DNA of 52,500 bases from the NCBI RefSeq assembly GCF_025628885.1, contig NZ_JAOTIF010000035.1, positions 1 to 52,500 of the forward strand. Reading direction: 5' to 3'. The notes beneath the pieces are model-generated. The model ran no database searches, was not told the origin of the DNA, and was given only the letters and a program-made list of their open reading frames with translations. The translations under genes and the position numbers were made by a program. This stretch comes from Paraflavisolibacter caeni. Its GTDB lineage: Bacteria; Bacteroidota; Bacteroidia; Chitinophagales; Chitinophagaceae. This document shows, piece after piece, positions 34,571-41,196 of the stretch. How positions within the stretch are numbered: the stretch's first letter is position 1; every line of letters starts with the position of its first letter.

Positions 34571-36277
34571 ATGGCAAGAATCCTGATTGTCATTTCCATA
34601 TTCATTATCTGTTCCTGCTCAACACGTAAGTTTCCCGGACCTGAAAGCGTCAATTTCTATCAATATAGTTTTCAAAAAAGTGTCGTAGCCTCCCACGGAG
34701 CTGTGGTTTCTGCACACCCACTAGCTAGCCAGATTGGTGTAGAGATCATGAAGAAAGGAGGCAATGCAATAGACGCAGCCATAGCTACCCAATTGGCACT
34801 AGCTGTTGTATATCCCGGAGCTGGCAATATTGGAGGGGGTGGTTTTATGGTGGCTCATTTAGCAAATGGGAAACAAGTTGCACTTGATTTCAGGGAGAAA
34901 GCCCCTGCTTCGGCACACAGGAACATGTACCTGGATACGAACGGAAATGTAATCGCCAGTAAGAGCCTGAATGGCCATCTTTCCAGCGGCGTTCCGGGCA
35001 CAATTGCGGGTTTGTTTGAAAGCATGCAATATGCAAAGCTTTCATTCAAAATATTGATACAACCGGCTATTGATTTGGCAGAGAAGGGTTTTGCAATAAC
35101 TGAAAGAGAGGCAACTTCCCTTAATGAATTACAAAGTGATTTAAAGCAGTTTAATACTGTCCGCAGCGCTTTTCAAAAAGAATTACCGTGGAAAAAGGGA
35201 GATACCTTGATACAGAGGGAACTTGCGAATACTCTGATCAGAATCCGTGACCTTGGTGCTGCCGGATTTTACGAGGGCAAAACAGCCCTGTTGATTGTTG
35301 AAGAGATGAAACGAGGCGGCGGTATCATGACTTTAGATGATTTGAAAGGTTATAAAGCTAAATGGCGAACTCCTCACCAGTTTACTTACAAAGGTCACAC
35401 GATTGTTTCTATGCCAATGCCAAGTAGTGGCGGTGTTTTGCTACACCAGATGATGAAAATGGTTGAAGATAAACCCTTACCGACGTTGGGATTTTTATCG
35501 CCCCTGGCAGTACAGTTAATGGTAGAATCTGAACGCAGGGCTTATGCAGACAGGGCTAAATATATGGGGGATCCCGACTTTTATCCTGTGCCAGTGGAGC
35601 AATTGACAAGTGAAAGCTATTTAAAAGAAAGAATGCATGATTTTGTAGCAGGTGTTGCTGGTAAAAGCGAGTCTATTGCACCTGGTACCATTAAAGAAAG
35701 TACCCAAACCACGCACATTAGTATTATAGACAGAGAAGGAAATGCAGTTTCCGTAACTACGACATTGAATAATTCTTATGGGAGCAAAACAGTAGTAGGT
35801 GGTGCAGGATTTCTCCTCAATGATGAAATGGATGATTTCAGTGCAAAGCCTGGTGTTCCTAACCTATATGGTGCTGTTGGAGGCGAAGCCAATGCTATAG
35901 AACCAGGCAAACGTATGCTTAGCTCAATGACACCAACCATCGTATTGAAAAATGGGGAACCATTTATTATAACAGGCACGCCAGGAGGAACAACAATTCC
36001 GACATCCGTATTCCAGACACTGGTGAATATTATAGATTTCAACTTATCAACCGAAGATGCTGTTAACAAGCCTAAGTTTCATCATCAATGGTTGCCTGAT
36101 CTTGTTAGTGTTGAAGAAAGCTTTCCTTCCGAAGTTATATCGGCTTTGACCAGGATGGGTTATACAATCCAAAAGAGGGAAGCGATTGGTCGAGTGGAAA
36201 CTATAAAGGTTCTTCCAGTGGGCAGATTTGAGGCTGTTGCTGATAATCGTGGGGATGACGCGGCGTATGGTTATTAG
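34571..36277 (+). CDS. ggt: Gamma-glutamyltranspeptidase, lipoprotein form
   Basis: 568 residues. It cleaves glutathione and other gamma-glutamyl compounds after self-cleavage into two subunits. The likely nucleophile is T380 at STQT|THISIID, where the small subunit begins after processing. Also seen: AVVYPGAGNIGGGGFMV, LDFREKAPA, MPMPSSGGVLLHQ, SYGSKTVVGGAGFLLNDEMDDF and SSMTPTIV. The N-terminal signal has lipobox-like cysteines (ICSCST), so the enzyme is probably surface or periplasm anchored. Divergent from the M14 gene. Confidence 0.95.
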   Translation: MARILIVISIFIICSCSTRKFPGPESVNFYQYSFQKSVVASHGAVVSAHPLASQIGVEIMKKGGNAIDAAIATQLALAVVYPGAGNIGGGGFMVAHLANGKQVALDFREKAPASAHRNMYLDTNGNVIASKSLNGHLSSGVPGTIAGLFESMQYAKLSFKILIQPAIDLAEKGFAITEREATSLNELQSDLKQFNTVRSAFQKELPWKKGDTLIQRELANTLIRIRDLGAAGFYEGKTALLIVEEMKRGGGIMTLDDLKGYKAKWRTPHQFTYKGHTIVSMPMPSSGGVLLHQMMKMVEDKPLPTLGFLSPLAVQLMVESERRAYADRAKYMGDPDFYPVPVEQLTSESYLKERMHDFVAGVAGKSESIAPGTIKESTQTTHISIIDREGNAVSVTTTLNNSYGSKTVVGGAGFLLNDEMDDFSAKPGVPNLYGAVGGEANAIEPGKRMLSSMTPTIVLKNGEPFIITGTPGGTTIPTSVFQTLVNIIDFNLSTEDAVNKPKFHHQWLPDLVSVEESFPSEVISALTRMGYTIQKREAIGRVETIKVLPVGRFEAVADNRGDDAAYGY

Positions 36278-36484
36278 GGAATGAGGAATGGGGGAGAAAA
36301 GATGATAGATGGTAGATGATAGAAGGGAGTTTGAGGTTTGGAGTTTGAAGTTGGGGTTCAAAACTTGGAAGGTGGGGGTTGGTTTTGTACCTTTAGGCAC
36401 AGTTCCATTGCCTCCGTTCTGGGCTTTGAAGGCGTTCTGCCTGCACGCTGTTTTCCCCTTATTTATGAGCATTTGCTCCATTCA
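36278..36484. repeat. Repeat-rich gap after ggt: 7-bp G/T repeats
   Basis: No gene is supported. Units GTTTGAG, GTTTGGA, GTTTGAA and GTTGGGG follow one another at 36329-36356, preceded by GATGATAGAT-like repeats at 36301-36320. The remaining bases up to 36484 carry no recognised feature. Confidence 0.55.
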
Positions 36485-36492
36485 GATCGAAG

Positions 36493-36547
36493 CATAGTCG
36501 AAAGATGGTCGAAGGATAGTCGAAGGATGGTCGAAGGATGGTCGAAG
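36493..36547 (+). repeat. 11-bp tandem repeat, five units (GATGGTCGAAG)
   Basis: Units CATAGTCGAAA, GATGGTCGAAG, GATAGTCGAAG, GATGGTCGAAG and GATGGTCGAAG; GTC falls at 36497, 36508, 36519, 36530 and 36541. This is the distal end of the sister array and is much more regular than the rest. Confidence 0.9.
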
Positions 36548-36557
36548 TAGCCTCGGC

Positions 36558-36656
36558 TTAAGTACGGCTAAAGTACGGCTGATGTACGGAGTTGGTACGG
36601 AGTAAGTAGGGAGTAGGCATCCAGTCAGCATGGAGTAGGAATGGGGTAGGTAGAGG
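36558..36656 (+). repeat. Degenerate 11-bp-period array, nine units
   Basis: GTA or a close variant (GCA, GAA) stands at 36562, 36573, 36584, 36595, 36606, 36617, 36628, 36639 and 36650, exactly 11 bp apart. Units change gradually, from AAGTACGGCTA through TGTACGGAGTT to CAGCATGGAGT. AAGTACGGCT also occurs in the distal block of copy 1. Confidence 0.85.
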
Positions 36657-36683
36657 GAATGGAGGGGCACTGTTGGAATACTC

Positions 36684-36730
36684 TAGGTATACTGATGGTA
36701 TGCTTCAGGTATACTTAAGGTACGAAGGAT
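36684..36730 (+). repeat. 11-bp-period block shared with 8443-8489 (copy 2)
   Basis: GTA at 36687, 36698, 36709 and 36720. The 47 bases match the minus strand of 8443-8489 with one difference. Confidence 0.9.
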
Positions 36731-36753
36731 GGATTCTGTTGAAGCGGACAAAG

Positions 36754-36784
36754 CGGTCATTTCCTGCCATTTTAGGCCAAAACG
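36754..36784 (+). repeat. Conserved 31-bp non-coding block, copy 2
   Basis: Same as 8377-8407 (minus strand) but for one base, in the same position relative to array and ORF start. Confidence 0.7.
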
Positions 36785-36846
36785 TCCACCAGGGTTTGGG
36801 GTGAGGGTAGGCAGCCCTAGCTTTAGGGGGTAAATGAATCAGCAAG

Positions 36847-36942
36847 ATGAAACAGATCTACATTGATAACAGGGTCCGCCTGGTGGAGTTGGTGAATGGG
36901 CAATGGTCAATGGTGAATATGGGAGGGGTATATCTTTTGTAA
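36847..36942 (+). pseudogene. Truncated start of the basic ORF found at 7749-8315
   Basis: Opens MKQIYIDNRVRLVE, parallel to MEQVYINSKERVVI at the start of the full gene, then leaves the family after roughly 14 codons (VNGQWSMVNMGG) and stops at 36942. The rest of the gene, about 170 codons, is absent. An in-frame TGA lies upstream, which fixes the start. It is probably not functional as a protein. Confidence 0.7.
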
Positions 36943-36967
36943 ATTATATTTATTACTTTAGGCGCTT

Positions 36968-37657
36968 ATGAGAAATATTTACCTGAAAACTATAGTTACC
37001 AGTTTGTGTCTTTTTAGTGCTTTTGCATCATTTTCACAAGTGGAACTAGGCATCATCGGGGGGCCTCAAATTACATCTGCAAAATATAAAATCGAGGGAG
37101 AGGATCAACCCACTGATCATAAATATGGGGTTCAGGCCGGCTTAACCATGAAAGTTCCCTTTGAAAATAATTTATACTTTGCTCCAGCCTTTTATTACAG
37201 CCTCAAAGGCTATAAAGTCACTTTTAATAAAGGAGCTTTTCCTCCTTCTGATGAAGCTATCAATAATGATACAAAGATGCATACTGTTGAAACTGCAGCT
37301 TTGTTGCAATATGATCTATCCAAAAATCCAAATCACTTTTTTATTAAGGGTGGCTTTGCGGTGGATTTAATTATTAGTGGTAAGGAGCAGTTTGATGTAC
37401 TCCCACGCGGAACCGTAAACCGGAATATGAAGTTTAGTTTTGGTGATTATGGTCGTATTACAGCATCTACCAACGTACATTTCGGTTATGAAACTAAAAG
37501 CGGCCTGATCATCTTTGCCCATTATGCACATGGTATCGGCAGTATGAACAATGCTGATTATGGACCAAGGATCTTTAACCGAATAGCAGGTATTTCTTTG
37601 GGGTATTTTTTGCGTAAAAATCCGAATGTACTGGATACAAAGGTGATCGATAAATAA
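36968..37657 (+). CDS. Outer membrane beta-barrel protein (PorT-like family)
   Basis: 229 residues with a signal peptide ending near FASFSQ. The mature part shows alternating strands with aromatic ends: ELGIIGGPQI, YGVQAGLTMKVPF, LYFAPAFYYSLKGYKV, FGYETKSGLIIFAHYAHGIG, RIAGISLGYFL. This fits the small outer-membrane beta-barrel fold common in Bacteroidota. No enzymatic motif is visible; the role is unknown. It has its own promoter region behind the repeat-filled gap. Confidence 0.75.
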   Translation: MRNIYLKTIVTSLCLFSAFASFSQVELGIIGGPQITSAKYKIEGEDQPTDHKYGVQAGLTMKVPFENNLYFAPAFYYSLKGYKVTFNKGAFPPSDEAINNDTKMHTVETAALLQYDLSKNPNHFFIKGGFAVDLIISGKEQFDVLPRGTVNRNMKFSFGDYGRITASTNVHFGYETKSGLIIFAHYAHGIGSMNNADYGPRIFNRIAGISLGYFLRKNPNVLDTKVIDK

Positions 37658-37712
37658 TCTGATCAAAAGGAATCCAATATAATGGATGTAATTGCAAGGT
37701 TGTTGTCAAAGA

Positions 37713-38432
37713 TCAATCTTTAAGCGAGTTATCCTTCCTTTCAATCATTCTTTCTTCCCACTTATAAGGAACTTCTTCCGGGTGTTCCATTTGATGTAGC
37801 GGATCTTTCTTGCGGACCATTTTGATCGCTTGGATTATTGCGGTCAGCAAAAATATACCTCCTATAACCCAGTTTAAAATATTCTGATTGCTCGCAAGTT
37901 TATCAGCAATAAGTTTACCTCCGAATATAAAAACACAACTACCCAGTATGGTTCCTAATGCAATGCCAATGATATAAAAGTTATAGTGGCTGTTTCTAGG
38001 TAAAAGGATCTTTTTAGTAAACAAAACAGTGCTCCAGCCAAACCAGAAAGGTATTTGAACCGGATTAATAGCACTCATCAATAGTCCCAGCCAAAAGCGG
38101 TGCAGGGTGCTGCTCAGGATCACATTTTTCTTGACAGATGGATGTGCTGCTGCATAAAAGGAAGAAACTGCAAGTGCCAGTACAATCAACAGGGTAAGCC
38201 ATTCCAGGATCATGAATAGCTTTTGCTGTTTGCGCACCCAGTCCATAGCGATCAATGAAAGCCTTACATATATTATTTCAACCAGCAGAGCTCCTGCAGC
38301 AAAGTTTGCAGCAGGAAAAATACCATCAGTGATAGAAATTTGCATTACGGCAACATTCAACGTTCCCAACGGCAAAGAACCTAGGAATGAGATGAACATC
38401 CCAGTAATCAGTATGCGAAACAGTTTAGCCAT
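37713..38432 (-). CDS. LysE-type transporter
   Basis: 239 residues with about six membrane helices. The LysE/RhtB amino-acid exporter outline is visible in LGSLPLGTLNVAVMQISITDG and INPVQIPFWFGWSTVLF. The C-terminal tail is charged and cytoplasmic. Substrate unknown. The gene lies 6 bp behind the ATP-grasp gene on the same strand, so the two are likely one operon. Confidence 0.8.
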   Translation of the reverse strand: MAKLFRILITGMFISFLGSLPLGTLNVAVMQISITDGIFPAANFAAGALLVEIIYVRLSLIAMDWVRKQQKLFMILEWLTLLIVLALAVSSFYAAAHPSVKKNVILSSTLHRFWLGLLMSAINPVQIPFWFGWSTVLFTKKILLPRNSHYNFYIIGIALGTILGSCVFIFGGKLIADKLASNQNILNWVIGGIFLLTAIIQAIKMVRKKDPLHQMEHPEEVPYKWEERMIERKDNSLKD

Positions 38433-38438
38433 TCTTTT

Positions 38439-39494
38439 TTATATCAGGATTTTTGTATCCCATTCCTCCAGAATCTCAAAGTGTTTTTTGGATTGTTGCA
38501 AAAACTTCCAGCCTTTTAAAAAAGACCAATATGGTGTTCCATTCCGGTGGTTATATCGCGAAATCCTGAATAATACTTTCCAGTGCATGAGAATTTCTTT
38601 ATAGGCCTGGAATAAGGAATAACCCATGTTGTAAACGTGGTTTGGCTCAGCTCCACTCCCATTAAATTCCAAAATGACGAAGTTTTTGCCCTGTTTCAAG
38701 TCTTCAATAGACTTACATTTAATATCATACCGCCCATAATAAAAGTTGGTATTCAAGCTTAATTCGTCGAAGATGAGGTGCAGATCTTCGTCAATTTCAT
38801 GTTTTAGATTGACAAAACGGGCGCCACGGTTAAGATTAGCTGCATAGGTTAAGAAAAACCTCTCCCCTTTTGGCAAAACCATTTCCAGGTTGTCAGCATG
38901 TTTGATACGCATTTCTTCCAGGCGGTATTTAGCTTTGGGGTGTGCCTGTATCAGTTCAATTATTTTGCTTTTGCCGTCTCCAATGACCTCCATTAATTCT
39001 TTCTGTATAAAGCCAGTGATCACGCCCTTCTTTTGGTTGGGGTAGCGATAATAAAACACACTGATTTCCAAAGGGTACAATACCAGATCTTGAATTATAT
39101 ATTCGACCTGCATATTCTGGTGATAGTAAAGAAGAGCCTTTTCCTGGTCAACTTTCCGGAAGAGCAAACCTTTCATGCCCACATCAGGTTTTACGCAAAA
39201 GGGATATGTAAAACCGTGATCTGTTAATTTCTTTAAAAGGATTTCTTTTGGTTCTCCGGGTTGAATGTATATAGTTTTGGGATAGAGGTCTTTTGGCAAT
39301 TGCTCGTACATTTCCTTTTTCCCTTCTCCTTCGAATCCTCCAAAAGTTATCGTTGGATTAGATGAACTGAAAAACCATACTGAGCCGGATCGAAGACAAT
39401 ACCAGATCCAAACAGGCGTAATAGCCAAATAGCGCAGCTTAAATGGCCACAATTCCCAGTTGACAAGTTTTTCCCAAATGCTCTTAACATTCAT
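38439..39494 (-). CDS. ATP-grasp (D-Ala-D-Ala ligase-like) protein
   Basis: 351 residues. The ATP-grasp fold is seen in YPFCVKPDVGMKGLLFRKV, YIIQDLVLYPLEISVFYYRYP and, near the metal site, FVILEFNGSGAEPNHVYN. A hydrophobic start (LRYLAITPVWIWYCL) may attach it to the membrane. It would join a carboxylate to an amine or thiol with ATP, but no substrate can be named and it differs from Ddl. It is in an operon with the LysE-type gene, which could export the product. Confidence 0.75.
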   Translation of the reverse strand: MNVKSIWEKLVNWELWPFKLRYLAITPVWIWYCLRSGSVWFFSSSNPTITFGGFEGEGKKEMYEQLPKDLYPKTIYIQPGEPKEILLKKLTDHGFTYPFCVKPDVGMKGLLFRKVDQEKALLYYHQNMQVEYIIQDLVLYPLEISVFYYRYPNQKKGVITGFIQKELMEVIGDGKSKIIELIQAHPKAKYRLEEMRIKHADNLEMVLPKGERFFLTYAANLNRGARFVNLKHEIDEDLHLIFDELSLNTNFYYGRYDIKCKSIEDLKQGKNFVILEFNGSGAEPNHVYNMGYSLFQAYKEILMHWKVLFRISRYNHRNGTPYWSFLKGWKFLQQSKKHFEILEEWDTKILI

Positions 39495-39589
39495 AAGGGC
39501 GGCAAAAATAGATAATTTGAATACTAAAATTATTATCTTAACAAAACGGGGAACTTATGATCTTCCTGACAAAATAAAATATAAACTGC

Positions 39590-40417
39590 ATGCACATTAA
39601 AACTATGGCTGAAGCCTTTGCTGCCGGCGAATCGCCTGAAATCCTGTTTTGGGTAGGTTGTGCCGGTTCGTTTGATCAGAGGGCTCAGAGGATAACTAAA
39701 GCATTTGCCACCATTTTACATGCTACCGGGATTGATTTTGCTATACTTGGAAAAGAAGAAATGTGCACTGGCGATCCGGCCAGGAGGGCTGGTAATGAGT
39801 TTTTATTCCAGATGATGGCTTACCAGAACATCCAAATATTAAATAATTACAATGTAAAAAAGATAGTTACTGCTTGTCCGCACTGCTTTAATATCATCAA
39901 AAATGAATATCCTGAGTTGGGCGGTAATTATGAGGTCGTTCATCATACCACATTATTGCAACAGCTGATTGATGAAGGGAGGATCAAACTAAAAGAGGGC
40001 GGTACTTTTAAAGGACAGCGGATCACCTATCATGACAGTTGCTACCTTGGGCGGGGCAATGGTATTTATGAAGCTCCAAGGAAAGTATTGGAAGCTCTTG
40101 ACGCTGAATTGGTTGAAATGAAGCGCTGTGGTAAAAATGGTTTTTGCTGTGGTGCCGGCGGTGCCCAGATGTTCAAGGAGGAAGAACCTGGAAAGATCCG
40201 CGTGAATTGGGAAAGGGCTAATGAAGCGATCAATACAGGTTCAACTATTGTGGCTTCAGCCTGCCCGTTTTGCAATACTATGCTTACGGATGGAGTGAAG
40301 GGCGCTGAAAAGGAGGAGACGGTGAAGGTGATGGATATTGCGGAGTTGGTGGAAAGGAGTCTTATGCCCCAGCACACCCCTGGTCCGCCTGAGGCGGAGA
40401 GGGACAGCGCTGCGTAG
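39590..40417 (+). CDS. CCG-domain Fe-S protein (HdrB/LutA-like)
   Basis: 275 residues with two CCG (cysteine-rich) domains, as in HdrB, GlpC and LutA/LldE proteins that carry electrons from lactate or other donors. First domain: VGCAGSFDQRAQR, EEMCTGDPARR, CPHCFNIIKNEYP; second: HDSCYLGRGN, GFCCGAGGAQMF, CPFCNTMLTDG. In many Bacteroidota it follows a ferredoxin-like partner gene, not found here. The last 14 residues, HTPGPPEAERDSAA, are coded by the left half of a REP-like repeat, so the C-terminus was probably rewritten by its insertion. Confidence 0.88.
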   Translation: MHIKTMAEAFAAGESPEILFWVGCAGSFDQRAQRITKAFATILHATGIDFAILGKEEMCTGDPARRAGNEFLFQMMAYQNIQILNNYNVKKIVTACPHCFNIIKNEYPELGGNYEVVHHTTLLQQLIDEGRIKLKEGGTFKGQRITYHDSCYLGRGNGIYEAPRKVLEALDAELVEMKRCGKNGFCCGAGGAQMFKEEEPGKIRVNWERANEAINTGSTIVASACPFCNTMLTDGVKGAEKEETVKVMDIAELVERSLMPQHTPGPPEAERDSAA

Positions 40418-40457
40418 CCTTGGCTGTATAATAATATTCATTAAATATGAAGCCCTC
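40382..40457 (+). repeat. REP-like 76-bp repeat, copy A
   Basis: Starts with the palindrome TCCGCCTGAGGCGGA and continues through AGCGCTGCGTAGCCTTGGC to AATATGAAGCCCTC. It differs from 41122-41196 at about five positions. It covers the last codons and stop of the Fe-S protein gene. Confidence 0.85.
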
Positions 40458-40480
40458 ACTATAATTGAGGGCTTTTTTTT
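40451..40480 (+). terminator. Terminator of the Fe-S protein gene
   Basis: AGCCCTC and GAGGGCT pair around a 9-nt loop and are followed by eight T. The left arm belongs to the REP-like repeat. Confidence 0.85.
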
Positions 40481-40547
40481 ATTTAATAGGTTTTGTGCGT
40501 GGATGCTCTCCGCCTAAGGCGGACTGGGGGTGTGGGCTGGGATGTGA

Positions 40548-40578
40548 TTTGGAGAGTGGTTGGGGGATATTATCTTTG
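40548..40578 (+). promoter_or_regulatory. Bacteroidota-type promoter before 40583
   Basis: TTTG at 40548-40551, 19 bases, TATCTTTG at 40571-40578: a full consensus. The start codon follows 5 bases later, so the mRNA would be nearly leaderless. Confidence 0.65.
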
Positions 40579-40582
40579 CAGC

Positions 40583-41092
40583 ATGAACTTAGAATTTATT
40601 CAATTATTACCGGAAACATTTTCTCCTCATAGTCGTGTTTGGATATATCAAAGCAGCAGGTTATTTACTTTGTCGGAAGCTTTGGAAATAGAAGCACTGA
40701 TCAATAAATTTTGTGGAGAGTGGCAATCGCATGGGGACTCAGTAAAGGCATATGGAAACCTTTTCTTTGGTCAATTTTTGGTATTGATGGCTGATGAAAG
40801 CCAGACAAGCGTTGGCGGATGTAGCACAGACAGTTCTATGCGCTTTGTCAAACAGTTAGGACAGCAATTTAAGGTTGATTTCTTTGATCGTAACGGGCTG
40901 GCTTTTGTGGTAAAAGACAAGGTTCAGGTACTTCCAATGAACCAACTTCAGTATGCATTTGAGAACAATTTTATTGATCCTGAAACTCTTTATTTTAATA
41001 ATACTGTCCTTACCAAGGCTGAAATGGAATCTAACTGGATCATTCCTGTAAAGGCTTCGTGGATTGCTAAGAGGTTGAAGATGGAAGTGTAG
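40583..41092 (+). CDS. Conserved hypothetical protein of about 169 residues
   Basis: Soluble, no signal peptide. Seen in Bacteroidota and often labelled 'ABC transporter ATPase', but there is no Walker A or B motif, so that name is not supported. Notable stretches: SRVWIYQSSRLFTLSEALEIE, ADESQTSVGGCSTDSSMRFV (a Cys/Ser-rich turn) and DRNGLAFVVKDKVQVLPMNQL. The ATG at 40583 is chosen over the frame opening at 40493 because it follows a consensus promoter and gives the known length. Function unknown. It is flanked on both sides by copies of the REP-like repeat. Confidence 0.75.
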   Translation: MNLEFIQLLPETFSPHSRVWIYQSSRLFTLSEALEIEALINKFCGEWQSHGDSVKAYGNLFFGQFLVLMADESQTSVGGCSTDSSMRFVKQLGQQFKVDFFDRNGLAFVVKDKVQVLPMNQLQYAFENNFIDPETLYFNNTVLTKAEMESNWIIPVKASWIAKRLKMEV

Positions 41093-41121
41093 GCACAGCC
41101 TCTCCACCCCGGTCTCCCCCC

Positions 41122-41196
41122 GGTCCGCCTGAGGCGGAGAGGGCAGCGCTACGCAGCCTTGGCGGTATAATAATATTCATAAAATATGAAGCCCTC
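41122..41196 (+). repeat. REP-like 75-bp repeat, copy B
   Basis: Same sequence order as copy A: palindrome, AGCGCTACGCAGCCTTGGCG, TATAATAATATTCAT, AATATGAAGCCCTC. It touches the stop codon of the TonB receptor gene on the other strand. A third, shorter palindrome of the same kind (CTCCGCCTAAGGCGGAC) lies at 40508-40524. Confidence 0.85.

Noticed and set aside
36493-36656. CRISPR array
   Set aside because: Units of 11 bp without spacers and with gradual drift; no cas genes in the window.
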